The notes under the pieces are model-generated. The model saw nothing but the letters and a program-made list of their open reading frames with translations. It did no database searches and was not told the origin of the DNA. This document shows positions 10,050 through 19,056 of a stretch of 64,000 nt of DNA, in pieces. How positions within the stretch are numbered: position 1 is the stretch's first letter; each line of letters starts with the position of its first letter. Origin of the DNA: Bradyrhizobium canariense (GTDB lineage: Bacteria; Pseudomonadota; Alphaproteobacteria; Rhizobiales; Xanthobacteraceae); NCBI RefSeq assembly GCF_018130465.1, contig NZ_JAFCKJ010000001.1, positions 620,001-684,000 of the forward strand, given 5' to 3'. A program made the translations under genes and the position numbers.

Positions 10050-11744
10050 ATGACCCATCCCGGCGAACAGTTTTATTCCGAAGGCGTGCGTTGGGACGAC
10101 ACCATCGTCCAGGGTTCGCTACCTGACCTGCTGGCAAAAGCCGCCGCCGAGTACGGCCCGCGCACCGCGCTGGAATTCCGGGAACGTCCGATCACCTACA
10201 CCGAGCTCGCCGCGATGGCGGAGCGTGCGGCCGCAGCGTTCCTGCGCGCCGGCTGCGGCAAGAACACATCCATCGCGCTGTTCCTCGGCAATACGCCGGA
10301 TCACCCTGTCAATTTCTTTGGTGCGTTGAAAGCCGGCGCCCGCGTTGCGCATCTGTCCCCGCTCGACGGTGAGATCGCGCTGACGCACAAGGTTTCCGAT
10401 TCCGGTTCGCGCCTGCTCGTCACCTCCAACCTTGCGGCGCTGCTGCCGACCGCGCTGAAATTCCTGGAAAAGGGCCTGATCGACAGGCTGGTCGTCTGCG
10501 AGGACGACAATTGGGGCAAGGTCGGCACGCCGCAGGCCGCGATCCCCAGCGATCCCCGCATCGTTACCTTCAAGACTTTCGTCGCGGACGCGACCGCGCC
10601 GGCGCAGTGGCCGTCCGTGACGGCCGACGACGTCGCGCTGCTGCAATATACCGGTGGCACCACCGGGTTGCCCAAAGGCGCGATGCTCACCCACGGCAAT
10701 CTCACCTCGGCCGTGTCGATCTACGACGTCTGGGGCAAGCCGTCGCGCGCGACGCGTGGCGACGTCGTCGAGCGCGTGATCTGCGTGCTGCCGCTGTTCC
10801 ACATCTACGCGCTCACCGTCGTGCTGCTGTCCTCGCTCAGGCGCGGCAATCTGATCTCGCTGCATCAGCGTTTTGACGTCGAAGCGGTGATGCGCGACAT
10901 CGAGATCAAGCGCGCGACTTATTTCCCCGGCGTGCCGACGATGTGGATCGCGATCGCAGCCCTTCCCGATCTCGACAAGCGCGATTTCTCCTCGCTGGCG
11001 ACGATCGGCTCGGGTGGTGCGCCGCTGCCGGTGGAGATCGCGAATTTCTTCGAGCGCAAGGTCGGCAAGAAGCTCCGCAGCGGTTGGGGCATGACCGAGA
11101 CCTGCTCGCCTGGCACCGGCCATCCGCCCACAGGTCCCGACAAGCCCGGCTCGATAGGACTGATGCTGCCCGGCATCGAGCTCGATGTCGTCTCGCTGGA
11201 AGATCCCACGAAAGTGCTGCCGCCGGGTGAAGTCGGCGAGATCCGCATCAAGGGCCCGAACGTCACCAAAGGCTACTGGAACAAGCCGAAGGAATCCGCG
11301 GAGTCCTTTGCCGACGGCCGCTTCCTCACCGGCGACATCGGCTATGTCGACACCGACGGCTATTTCTTCCTGGTCGACCGCAAGAAGGACATGATCATCT
11401 CCGGCGGCTTCAACGTCTATCCGCAGATGATCGAGCAGGCGATCTACACCGTTGCCGGCGTGCACGAGGTGATCGTGCTCGGCATTCCCGACCGGTACCG
11501 CGGCGAGGCCGCCAAGGCTTTCGTCAAGCTGAAGCCGGATGCAAAGCCGTTCTCGCTCGACGAGCTGCGCGCGCAGCTCGCCGGCAAGCTGGGCAAGCAC
11601 GAATTGCCGGCGGAGGTCGAATTCGTCGACGATCTGCCGCGCACCCCGGTCGGAAAGCTGTCGCGCCACGAGTTGCGCCAGCAGCAGAAACCATCACAAT
11701 CCGCCCAACTTGCCACCCAACTTGCATCAGGAGATCGCTCTTGA
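10050..11744 (+). CDS. pimA: Acyl-CoA synthetase, dicarboxylate/fatty acid-CoA ligase (PimA-like)
   Basis: A 564-residue member of the adenylate-forming (ANL) family. The phosphate loop [12 protein letters not shown] lies near residues 199-212. The motif [15 protein letters not shown] is the A5 region, [32 protein letters not shown] carries A7/A8, and [10 protein letters not shown] near the end holds the catalytic lysine. It activates a carboxylic acid to its CoA thioester with ATP in the cytoplasm, the entry step of the pathway. It is second in the operon, as pimA is in R. palustris; pimelate or longer dicarboxylates and fatty acids are likely substrates, by analogy only. Confidence 0.9.
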   Translation: MTHPGEQFYSEGVRWDDTIVQGSLPDLLAKAAAEYGPRTALEFRERPITYTELAAMAERAAAAFLRAGCGKNTSIALFLGNTPDHPVNFFGALKAGARVAHLSPLDGEIALTHKVSDSGSRLLVTSNLAALLPTALKFLEKGLIDRLVVCEDDNWGKVGTPQAAIPSDPRIVTFKTFVADATAPAQWPSVTADDVALLQYTGGTTGLPKGAMLTHGNLTSAVSIYDVWGKPSRATRGDVVERVICVLPLFHIYALTVVLLSSLRRGNLISLHQRFDVEAVMRDIEIKRATYFPGVPTMWIAIAALPDLDKRDFSSLATIGSGGAPLPVEIANFFERKVGKKLRSGWGMTETCSPGTGHPPTGPDKPGSIGLMLPGIELDVVSLEDPTKVLPPGEVGEIRIKGPNVTKGYWNKPKESAESFADGRFLTGDIGYVDTDGYFFLVDRKKDMIISGGFNVYPQMIEQAIYTVAGVHEVIVLGIPDRYRGEAAKAFVKLKPDAKPFSLDELRAQLAGKLGKHELPAEVEFVDDLPRTPVGKLSRHELRQQQKPSQSAQLATQLASGDRS

Positions 11745-12928
11745 CCGACGCCGTCATCGTTTCCACCGCCCGCACCCCGATCGGCAAGGCCTATCGCGGC
11801 GCGCTCAACGCCACCGAGGGCGCAACCCTGCTCGGCCACGCCATCGGCGAAGCCGTCGCGCGCGCCAAGATCGACCCGAAGGAGGTCGAGGACGTGGTGA
11901 TGGGCGCAGCGCTGCAGCAGGGCGCGACCGGCGGCAACATCGCGCGCAAGGCGCTGCTCCGTGCCGGCCTGCCGGTCACGGTCGGCGGCACCACGATCGA
12001 CCGGCAATGCGCCTCGGGCCTGCAGGCGATCGCGCTCGCCGCGCGTTCGGTGATTTTCGACGGCGTCGAGATCGCGGTCGGCGGTGGCGGCGAGTCGATC
12101 TCGCTGGTGCAGAACGACAAGATGAACGGCTTCCATGCGCAGGACCCGGCACTGCTCGAGATCAAGGGCGAGGTCTACATGCCCATGATCGACACCGCCG
12201 AAATCGTGGCCAAGCGCTACGGCATCTCGCGCGAAAAGCAGGACGAATATTCGCTGGAAAGCCAGCGCCGCACGGCTGCGGCGCAGCAGGGCGGCAAGTT
12301 CAGGGACGAGCTCGCGCCGATCACCACCAAGATGGCGGTAACCGACAAGGCCACCGGTGCGGTCTCGTTCAAGGACGTCACGCTTTCGCAGGACGAGGGC
12401 CCGCGCCCCGAGACCACCGCAGAAGGCCTGGCCGGCCTCAAGGCCGTGCGCGGCGAGGGATTCAGCGTCACCGCCGGCAATGCCAGCCAGCTTTCCGACG
12501 GCGCCAGCGCCTCTGTGATCATGAGCGACAAGGAAGCGGCAAAGCGCGGGCTGAACCCGCTCGGCATCTTCCGCGGCTTCGTCTCCGCCGGCTGCGAGCC
12601 GGACGAGATGGGCATCGGCCCGGTGTTCGCCGTGCCCCGCCTGCTCAAGCGCCACGGCCTCACCGTTGACGACATCGGCCTCTGGGAGCTGAACGAAGCC
12701 TTCGCGGTGCAGGTGCTGTATTGCCGCGACAAGCTCGGCATCGACCCCGACAAGATCAACGTCGACGGCGGCGCGATTGCGGTGGGCCATCCCTACGGCA
12801 TGTCGGGCGCGCGCCTCACCGGCCACGCCTTGATCGAAGGCCGCCGCCGCAAGGCGAAATACGCGGTCGTCACCATGTGCGTCGGCGGCGGCATGGGCGC
12901 GGCGGGGCTTTTTGAGGTGTTGCAGTAG
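11741..12928 (+). CDS. pimB: Acetyl-CoA acyltransferase (thiolase, PimB-like)
   Basis: A 395-residue thiolase. The acyl-accepting cysteine is C90 in DRQCASGLQ; the catalytic base region is [10 protein letters not shown] (H350) and the second cysteine C380 lies in [11 protein letters not shown]. Length and motifs are those of degradative thiolases. The start is TTG, which overlaps the stop of the ligase gene (TTGA), so translation is coupled. It cleaves 3-ketoacyl-CoA to acetyl-CoA plus the shortened acyl-CoA, closing each turn of beta-oxidation. Confidence 0.93.
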   Translation: MTDAVIVSTARTPIGKAYRGALNATEGATLLGHAIGEAVARAKIDPKEVEDVVMGAALQQGATGGNIARKALLRAGLPVTVGGTTIDRQCASGLQAIALAARSVIFDGVEIAVGGGGESISLVQNDKMNGFHAQDPALLEIKGEVYMPMIDTAEIVAKRYGISREKQDEYSLESQRRTAAAQQGGKFRDELAPITTKMAVTDKATGAVSFKDVTLSQDEGPRPETTAEGLAGLKAVRGEGFSVTAGNASQLSDGASASVIMSDKEAAKRGLNPLGIFRGFVSAGCEPDEMGIGPVFAVPRLLKRHGLTVDDIGLWELNEAFAVQVLYCRDKLGIDPDKINVDGGAIAVGHPYGMSGARLTGHALIEGRRRKAKYAVVTMCVGGGMGAAGLFEVLQ

Positions 12929-12944
12929 CCGTCGTCCAGTAACC

Positions 12945-13083
12945 GTCGTCCCGGCGAAAGCCGGGACCCATACTCCGCAGCCGGAGTGTGGGGCACAGAC
13001 AATAATGGCCTGTGCAAGACAACAAAGAGTTGTGGTTATGGGTCCCGGCCCCCGTGCGCAATTGCGCACTAGGCCGGGACGAC
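12945..13083. repeat. Palindromic intergenic element, GTCGTCCCGG family (copy 1)
   Basis: A 139-bp element bounded by inverted ends GTCGTCCCGG and CCGGGACGAC. Each end is itself a hairpin: GTCCCGGC-gaaa-GCCGGGAC on the left, and on the right an arm containing the perfect palindrome GTGCGCAATTGCGCAC. It fills the gap between thiolase and the first acyl-CoA dehydrogenase. The copy at 20578-20719 is the same element in the opposite orientation. Confidence 0.8.
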
Positions 13084-13107
13084 AAAGGAAGTTCACAGGA
13101 GGATCCG

Positions 13108-14298
13108 ATGGATCTCGCATTCACGAAAGAAGAGCAGGCGTTTCGCGAGGAAGTGCGGGAGTTCTTCCGCGACAACGTGCCACCGGATACCCGGCGCAAG
13201 CTGGTCGAGGGCCGCCACCTCTCGAAGGACGAGATGGTGACGTGGTGGCGCATCCTCAACAAGAAGGGCTGGGGCGTCAGCCACTGGCCGAAGCAATATG
13301 GCGGCACCGGCTGGACGTCCGTGCAGCACTATATCTTCAACGAGGAGCTGCAGTCCTATCCGGCGCCGCAGCCGCTCGCCTTCGGCGTCAGCATGGTCGG
13401 TCCCGTCATCTACACCTTCGGCAACGAGGAGCAGAAGAAGCAGTATCTGCCCCGCATTGCGAATGTCGACGACTGGTGGTGCCAGGGTTTCTCCGAGCCC
13501 GGCTCCGGCTCCGATCTCGCCTCGCTGAAGACGAAGGCCGAGCGCAAGGGCGACAAGTGGATCATCAACGGCCAGAAGACCTGGACGACGCTCGCCCAGC
13601 ACGCCGACATGATCTTCTGCCTCTGCCGCACCGATCCGACCGCCAAGAAGCAGATGGGCATCTCCTTCATCGTGTTCTCGATGAAGTCCAAGGGCGTCAC
13701 CGTGCGCCCGATCCAGACCATCGACGGCGGCGTCGAGGTCAACGAGGTCTTCTTCGACGACGTCGAGGTTCCCTACGAGAACCTGATCGGCGAGGAGAAC
13801 AAGGGCTGGGATTACGCGAAATTCCTGCTCGGCAATGAGCGCACCGGCATCGCCCGCGTCGGCGTCTCCAAGGAGCGGCTCCGCCGCATCCGCGATCTCG
13901 CCTCCAAGGTCGAATCCGGCGGCAAGCCGATCATCCAGGACGCTGCCTTCCGCGAGAAGCTCGCGGCCTGCGAAATCGAGCTCAAGGCGCTCGAGCTGAC
14001 GCAGCTCCGCGTCGTCGCCGACGAAGGCAAGCACGGCAAGGGCAAGCCCAATCCGGCTTCCTCCGTGTTGAAGATCAAGGGCTCCGAGATCCAGCAGACC
14101 ACCACCGAGCTGCTGATGGAAGTGATCGGCCCGTTCGCAGCACCCTATGACGTGCACGGCGACGACGGCTCGAACGAAGCCATGGACTGGACCGGCCAGA
14201 TCGCGCCGAGCTACTTCAACAACCGCAAGGTCTCGATCTACGGCGGCTCCAACGAGATCCAGCGCAACATCATCGCCAAGGCGGTGCTGGGGCTTTGA
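13108..14298 (+). CDS. pimC: Acyl-CoA dehydrogenase, large subunit (PimC-like)
   Basis: A 396-residue FAD-dependent acyl-CoA dehydrogenase. QGFSEPGSGSDLASLKTKA and the KWIINGQKTWTT region form the middle FAD/substrate domain; YGGSNEIQRNIIAKAVLGL closes the protein and carries the glutamate usual for this family. ATG at 13108 is chosen for its AGGAGG five bases upstream; earlier in-frame codons derive from the intergenic repeat. It probably pairs with the following gene as a heteromeric enzyme making the trans-2-enoyl-CoA. Confidence 0.92.
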   Translation: MDLAFTKEEQAFREEVREFFRDNVPPDTRRKLVEGRHLSKDEMVTWWRILNKKGWGVSHWPKQYGGTGWTSVQHYIFNEELQSYPAPQPLAFGVSMVGPVIYTFGNEEQKKQYLPRIANVDDWWCQGFSEPGSGSDLASLKTKAERKGDKWIINGQKTWTTLAQHADMIFCLCRTDPTAKKQMGISFIVFSMKSKGVTVRPIQTIDGGVEVNEVFFDDVEVPYENLIGEENKGWDYAKFLLGNERTGIARVGVSKERLRRIRDLASKVESGGKPIIQDAAFREKLAACEIELKALELTQLRVVADEGKHGKGKPNPASSVLKIKGSEIQQTTTELLMEVIGPFAAPYDVHGDDGSNEAMDWTGQIAPSYFNNRKVSIYGGSNEIQRNIIAKAVLGL

Positions 14299-14313
14299 GT
14301 CAAGAATGACGGT

Positions 14314-14412
14314 GTCGTCCCCCGCGAAGGCGGGGGACCCAGTACGCCGCGGCGGTCGTGAGTACAAACGGACGGCTGCGTTTACTGGATCCCCGATTTC
14401 GCGGGGATGACG
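14314..14412. repeat. Palindromic intergenic element, GTCGTCCCCCGC variant
   Basis: The left end GTCGTCCCCCGC-gaa-GGCGGGGGAC and the right end GATCCCCGATTTCGCGGGGATGACG form hairpins flanking a central spacer. It lies between the two acyl-CoA dehydrogenase genes. It is related in design to the copies at 12945, 15619 and 20578 but differs in the arm sequence. Confidence 0.7.
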
Positions 14413-14462
14413 TCCGAGAGTGAGGCGACGGCACGGCAAGTCCGGCCGATTTGGAGAGAAAC

Positions 14463-15605
14463 ATGGATTTTGATCTGAACGAGGAGCAACGGCTTCTCAA
14501 GGAAAGCATCGACGGCCTCTTGACCGATTCCTACGATTTCGAGAGCCGCAAGAAGTACATGAAGGAGAAGGGCGGCTGGAGCCGAACCGTCTGGGGCAAG
14601 CTCGCCGAGCAGGGCCTGCTCGGTCTGCCCTTCGCGGAGGCCGATGGCGGCTTCGGCGGCGGCGGCGTCGAGACCATGATCGTGATGGAAGCGCTCGGCA
14701 AGGCGCTCGTGCTCGAGCCTTATCTCGCAACCGTCGTGATCGGCGGCGGCTTCCTGCGCCATGCGGGCAGCGATGCGCAGAAGGCCGCTCACGTGCCCGG
14801 TATCGTCGACGGCAGCAAGACGCTCGCCTTTGCCCAGCTCGAGAAGAACTCTCGCTACGATCTCTTCGACGTCACCACGACGGCGAAGAAGAAGGGCGAT
14901 GGTTGGGTCATCGACGGCGAGAAGTTCGTCGTGCTCAACGGCGAGAACGCAGATACCCTCATCGTGACCGCGCGCACCAAGGGCGACCGCCGCGACAAGA
15001 GCGGCATCGGCGTGTTCCTGGTGCCGGCCAACGCCAAGGGCGTCACCAGGAAGTCATACCCGACCCAGGACGGCCTGCACGCCGCCGACATCACCTTCAC
15101 CGGCGTCGAGGTCGGTGCCGATGCGGCGCTCGGCAATCCCGACGACTCGCTCGCGCTGATCGAACGCGTGGTCGACGAAGCCCGCATCGCGCTCTGCGCC
15201 GAAGCGGTCGGCCTGATGGACGAATCGCTCAAGTCCACCGTCGAGTACATCAAGACGCGCAAGCAGTTCGGTGTCGCGATCGGCTCGTTCCAGAGCCTCC
15301 AGCACCGCGCCTCCGACATGTTCGTCGCCGCCGAGCAGGCAAGATCGATGTCGATGTTCGCGACCATGGCGGGCGATTTCGAGGACGCCAAGGAGCGCAG
15401 CAGCGCCGTTGCCGCGGCCAAGGTGCAGATCGGCAAGTCGCTGAAGTTCGTCGGACAGCAGGCGATCCAGCTCCACGGCGGCATCGGAATGACCATGGAG
15501 GCGAAGATCGGTCACTACTTCAAGCGCCTGACCATGATCGAGAACTCGTTCGGCGACACCGACTACCACCAGCGCCGCGTCGCGGATGGTGGCGGGTTGA
15601 TCTAG
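14463..15605 (+). CDS. pimD: Acyl-CoA dehydrogenase, small subunit (PimD-like)
   Basis: A 380-residue acyl-CoA dehydrogenase-fold protein. The N-terminal helical domain begins MDFDLNEEQRLLKESIDGLL; the end has QLHGGIGMTMEAKIGHYFKRL. Where typical enzymes have YEGTNEI or YGGSNEI, this protein reads SFGDTDYHQRR, so it lacks the usual C-terminal glutamate motif. That is common in the second subunit of alpha2beta2-type dehydrogenases and supports pairing with the preceding gene. ATG at 14463 is preferred to the in-frame start four codons earlier because of GGAGAG just upstream. Confidence 0.9.
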   Translation: MDFDLNEEQRLLKESIDGLLTDSYDFESRKKYMKEKGGWSRTVWGKLAEQGLLGLPFAEADGGFGGGGVETMIVMEALGKALVLEPYLATVVIGGGFLRHAGSDAQKAAHVPGIVDGSKTLAFAQLEKNSRYDLFDVTTTAKKKGDGWVIDGEKFVVLNGENADTLIVTARTKGDRRDKSGIGVFLVPANAKGVTRKSYPTQDGLHAADITFTGVEVGADAALGNPDDSLALIERVVDEARIALCAEAVGLMDESLKSTVEYIKTRKQFGVAIGSFQSLQHRASDMFVAAEQARSMSMFATMAGDFEDAKERSSAVAAAKVQIGKSLKFVGQQAIQLHGGIGMTMEAKIGHYFKRLTMIENSFGDTDYHQRRVADGGGLI

Positions 15606-15618
15606 CCACACGATAACT

Positions 15619-15723
15619 GTCGTCCCCCGCGAAGGCGGGGGACCCAGTACGCCGCGGCTTCGCGGTTCTAGCCGCGCCGTCTCTGGAATACTGGATCGCC
15701 CGGCCAAGCCGGGCGATGACGAC
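15619..15723. repeat. Palindromic intergenic element, GTCGTCCCCCGC variant (second copy)
   Basis: The left arm is nearly the same as at 14314 (GTCGTCCCCCGCGAAGGCGG) and the element ends CGCCCGGCCAAGCCGGGCGATGACGAC-like in two hairpin arms. It fills most of the gap between the second dehydrogenase and the SDR gene. Confidence 0.7.
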
Positions 15724-15753
15724 TGAACAAGTGGCCTCAGCGGAGCCAACCCA

Positions 15754-16527
15754 ATGAAAAACACCCCGTTCGATCTCACCGGCAAGGTCGCCGTGGTCAC
15801 CGGCTCCAGTCGCGGCATCGGCCGCTCCTCCGCGGAGTTGCTCGCAAAGCTCGGCGCTAAAGTCGTGGTCTCCTCGCGCAAGGCCGACGCCTGCAAGGAG
15901 GTCGCCGACGGCATCAAGGCGGCCGGCGGCGACGCCACCGTCATCCCCTGCAACATCGCGCGCAAGCAAGAGGTCGAGGCGCTGATCGCAGGTGCGACCA
16001 AGCATTACGGCAAGATCGACATCCTCGTCTGCAACGCCGCGGTGAATCCGTATTACGGTCCGCTGCTCGACATCACCGACGAAGCCTTCGACAAGATCAT
16101 GGGCAGCAACGTCAAGAGCAACATCTGGCTCTCTGCGCTCGCGATCCCGCAGATGGCCGAGCGCGGCAACGGCTCCGTCGTCATCATCTCCTCGATCGGC
16201 GGTCTGCGCGGCTCGACCGTGATCGGCGCCTACGGCATCTCCAAGGCCGCCGACTTCGCGCTATGTCGTTCGCTCGCCGGCGAATGGGGCCCGAAAGGCG
16301 TCCGCGTCAATTGCATCGCGCCAGGCCTCGTGAAAACCGATTTCGCCCGCGCGCTGTGGGAAGACGAAGCCAACCTCAAGCGCCGCACCGCCACCACGCC
16401 GCTTCGCCGCATCGGCGAACCCGACGAAATCGCCGGCGCGGTGGCCTACCTCGCTTCCGACGCGTCGAGCTTCATGACCGGGCAGACCATCGTCATCGAC
16501 GGCGGCGTGACCACGGCGGCGCCGTAG
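15754..16527 (+). CDS. SDR-family oxidoreductase
   Basis: A 257-residue short-chain dehydrogenase/reductase. TGSSRGIG (residues about 16-23) is the cofactor site, NAAV follows near 95, and SSIGGLRGSTVIGAYGISKAA contains the Ser-Tyr-Lys catalytic set. The end, PDEIAGAVAYLASDASSFMTGQTIVIDGG, is standard. It is last in the acid-degradation operon after a palindromic element. The substrate is not determinable; a 3-hydroxy- or 3-ketoacyl intermediate is possible, but many SDRs of this kind act on unrelated alcohols. Confidence 0.88.
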   Translation: MKNTPFDLTGKVAVVTGSSRGIGRSSAELLAKLGAKVVVSSRKADACKEVADGIKAAGGDATVIPCNIARKQEVEALIAGATKHYGKIDILVCNAAVNPYYGPLLDITDEAFDKIMGSNVKSNIWLSALAIPQMAERGNGSVVIISSIGGLRGSTVIGAYGISKAADFALCRSLAGEWGPKGVRVNCIAPGLVKTDFARALWEDEANLKRRTATTPLRRIGEPDEIAGAVAYLASDASSFMTGQTIVIDGGVTTAAP

Positions 16528-16541
16528 TCGCCGGTCCTCCG

Positions 16542-17447
16542 CTACGGGCGGTGCGCGCTGTCTCGCTCGGCCAGGGCACGTTCGATGGCGCTTTCGATGG
16601 CGCGCACGACGATCAGGGCCGAACGTTCGTCGAGGTGCACGCCGTCGTCCCAACGCAGCTCGCTTCGCGGCGGATCGATCGGGAGCCAAAGCCCGCGATC
16701 CGGGAAGGCTTCGTTGACGATCTCGTTGGTCATCCGGACCATGCGGGAGCCTTCGATCTCCGGCGCAAAGGGAACGTGGATCAGAAACGCGCGGGTGCCG
16801 CGCCGCTGCAGCGTGTCGATGAGCTGCCGGATGCGGACCACATTCGCGCGAGCCGGCACGGTCGGGTCGGCTTCGTTCATCTGCTCCAGCGCACGGTCGA
16901 GATAGACCTTGTTGTCGAATGTGCCCGGCGGCTGGCCGAGCAGGCGATCCCGCTCGGCGCGCGCCCGGGCGGGATCGGGTTCGCCGTGTTTCCACGTTTC
17001 ATAGCCCGCGATCGCTGTTCGCACCGGGCGCAAGAGCAGCGCTTCCGTGCGTGCGCCGCCGGAGAATTTCTCGATCAGCGCGCTGTCCGACTCGCGCGTC
17101 AGGACATTCGTCTCGATCAGCACGATCTTCGGCGGGTTCGGCCGGTTCGCGACGATCTCGAGACCTGTCAACGGCGAGCCGCCCGCCAACGAAAGATTGC
17201 GGACGCGCGGAGGCGAGAAATATTCCTCCTTGAGGCGCCAGGCGACCGAGCTGCCGACCACCACGATATCAGGCGTGGGATCCCGCACATAGCGGTTGAG
17301 GCTGACGAGGCTGCCGCCGCGGGTCGTGACCGCCGGCTGCTGCAGGGCCGAGCCGAAGCGCGCCGTGGTGAAGGCGCAGGCCAGCAGCAGCGCGGCTGCG
17401 GCCACCGCGCACTTGACCAGCCATGAAAGCGTCAAATCCTGCTGCAT
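16542..17447 (-). CDS. SGNH-hydrolase-like membrane-anchored protein, partner of the MBOAT acyltransferase
   Basis: A 301-residue protein with one N-terminal membrane segment (about 9-27) and a periplasmic domain. The blocks expected of an SGNH/AlgJ-like fold are visible: VVVGSS, NLSLAGGSP, IETNVL and, near the end, WDDGVHLDERSA with an Asp-x-x-His pair. It starts one base after the end of the MBOAT gene, so the two are co-transcribed. Such pairs O-acylate surface polysaccharides. The polymer is unknown; no polysaccharide synthesis genes are nearby. Confidence 0.65.
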   Translation of the reverse strand: MQQDLTLSWLVKCAVAAAALLLACAFTTARFGSALQQPAVTTRGGSLVSLNRYVRDPTPDIVVVGSSVAWRLKEEYFSPPRVRNLSLAGGSPLTGLEIVANRPNPPKIVLIETNVLTRESDSALIEKFSGGARTEALLLRPVRTAIAGYETWKHGEPDPARARAERDRLLGQPPGTFDNKVYLDRALEQMNEADPTVPARANVVRIRQLIDTLQRRGTRAFLIHVPFAPEIEGSRMVRMTNEIVNEAFPDRGLWLPIDPPRSELRWDDGVHLDERSALIVVRAIESAIERALAERDSAHRP

Positions 17448-17448
17448 G

Positions 17449-18807
17449 TCAGAACTGGAAGTAGATGAAAGTGCTGTCGGGCCCCGCCTCGAGACAGGCG
17501 AGCGCCGCGAGCGCGCCGTAGAGATACGGCTCCCATCGCCGCAAGCGACCTTCGACGAGCGCGCCGATGCCGATATGCTGGATGATCACCGGCAAGGCGT
17601 AGAGCAAAGCGAGATTGGTGAACAGCTTCGGAGGATTGGGCGCGTCCGTCGCCATGAACATTCCCCTGAGGTAGCTGAGCGCGTGGTCGAAGTTCGGCAG
17701 CTTGAAGAAGATCCAGAGCATAGTGACGCAGAAGAACACGATGCCCATCCGGATCACCCGCACCGCAGGGCTGCCATCCCCCAGGAGTTTCAGGAACGGT
17801 CGTTCGATGACGAGCAGGAAACCGTGCGCCATGCCCCACAGGGCGTAGCTCAGGCTTGCACCATGCCAGAGCCCGCCAAGCGTCATCACGATCATCAGGT
17901 TGAGAGTGGTTCGTGCCGGTCCATGACGGTTGCCGCCGAGCGGAATGTACAAATAGGTCCTGAGCCAGCTCGACAACGATATGTGCCAACGCGTCCAGAA
18001 CTCCGAGAATGAGGTCGAGATGTAGGGCAGGTTGAAGTTCACGGGCAGGCGGTAGCCGAACAGCAGGCCGAGGCCGAGCGCAATCGCGGAGTAGCCGAAG
18101 AAGTCGGCGTAGATCTGATAGCTGTAGAGGAACACCAGCAGCCAGCGATCCTGCGTGCGCAGCGTCTCGTAGAGCGGGAAGTCCATATAGGACGTCATCT
18201 CGTTGAGATTGTTCGCCACATACAGCTTGAAGAAATACCCCACCAGAATCCACTTCGCGGCCTCGACGAAGGCAACGTCGCTGATCCGCTTGGGAACGAT
18301 CTGCGGCATGAACTGGGCCGCACGCGTGATCGGGCCGGACACCAGCTGCGGAAAGAAGATGATGTAGAGGAACACGTCGCGCAACCGAACGGTGCGCTTC
18401 TCGCGCGTCAGGTCGACCAGCAGGCTGATGTTGTGGAACACGAAGAACGAAATGCCGATCGGCAGCGGCAGCCGCAGCAGGAAGTCGATCGGCGCGGTGC
18501 CGGTGAGATGGGCCGCGGCGGCGTCAACGAACAGGAACTTGTATTTGAAGAACGCCAGCAGGCCGAGATTGAAGACGATGCCGGCCGGCATCCAGACGCT
18601 TCGATTCTCGAACGCAAGCACCAGGCAGACATGGGTGCCGAGGACCGCGACGAGCAGCAGCGGCAGCAACTCAGGCTGGCCGAAGCCGTAGAAGAACACG
18701 CTCGCGAGCACGAGCAGCGGGACCTGGAAACTGCGCAGTGAAGGCAGGTAATAGACGCCAAACACGATCGCGACGAAGATGCCGAACTGAAAAGAAGTGA
18801 AGGTCAT
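17449..18807 (-). CDS. MBOAT-family O-acyltransferase (AlgI-like)
   Basis: A 452-residue polytopic membrane protein with about ten hydrophobic segments. FPQLVSGPITRAAQFMPQI, SFSEFWTRWHISLSSWLRTYLYIPLGGNRHG and WHGASLSYALWGMAHG are the hallmark MBOAT motifs; the last contains the conserved histidine. It would move acyl groups across the membrane to an extracytoplasmic acceptor. It is the first gene of a two-gene minus-strand operon with the SGNH-like protein. AlgI/PatA/DltB-type proteins share this fold, so alginate acetylation specifically is not implied. Confidence 0.88.
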   Translation of the reverse strand: MTFTSFQFGIFVAIVFGVYYLPSLRSFQVPLLVLASVFFYGFGQPELLPLLLVAVLGTHVCLVLAFENRSVWMPAGIVFNLGLLAFFKYKFLFVDAAAAHLTGTAPIDFLLRLPLPIGISFFVFHNISLLVDLTREKRTVRLRDVFLYIIFFPQLVSGPITRAAQFMPQIVPKRISDVAFVEAAKWILVGYFFKLYVANNLNEMTSYMDFPLYETLRTQDRWLLVFLYSYQIYADFFGYSAIALGLGLLFGYRLPVNFNLPYISTSFSEFWTRWHISLSSWLRTYLYIPLGGNRHGPARTTLNLMIVMTLGGLWHGASLSYALWGMAHGFLLVIERPFLKLLGDGSPAVRVIRMGIVFFCVTMLWIFFKLPNFDHALSYLRGMFMATDAPNPPKLFTNLALLYALPVIIQHIGIGALVEGRLRRWEPYLYGALAALACLEAGPDSTFIYFQF

Positions 18808-18984
18808 GCCGCCCCATCTGCCCGCCCGGCATGTAGCATTTTCGCATTCTCTGTCCTAGCCCCTCCACACGCGGGTCGCTCGCCCCGACGAACGCGGCGG
18901 GCTTGACCTTCCGTCTCCAATCCGCTCCTTTTGGCGCGACACAATGATCCCCTCACGGGACAACGCTGAGAAAGCGCCGAGAAA

Positions 18985-19047
18985 ACGCCAAGTCAACGCC
19001 AAGTCAACGCCAAGTCAACGCCAAGTAACGCCAAGTCAACGCCAAGG
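18985..19047. repeat. 11-bp tandem repeat before glpK
   Basis: Nearly six head-to-tail copies of ACGCCAAGTCA; the fourth copy lacks one base and the last is partial (ACGCCAAGG). The array ends ten bases before the glpK start codon, so it occupies the 5' leader and its final AAGG may double as a weak ribosome-binding site. Slipped-strand copy changes would alter promoter-to-gene spacing by about one helical turn per unit. Confidence 0.9.
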
Positions 19048-19056
19048 TTCGCCGCC

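Noticed and set aside
13012-13107. Longer N-terminus for the first acyl-CoA dehydrogenase
   Set aside because: The extra residues are translated from the palindromic repeat; a strong ribosome site marks the ATG at 13108.
12945-15723. Insertion sequences between operon genes
   Set aside because: The elements are about 100-140 bp, carry no transposase frame and show no evident target duplications; they are non-coding palindromic repeats.
18985-19047. CRISPR-like array
   Set aside because: The units are 11 bp, directly adjacent and without spacers, so it is a simple tandem repeat.
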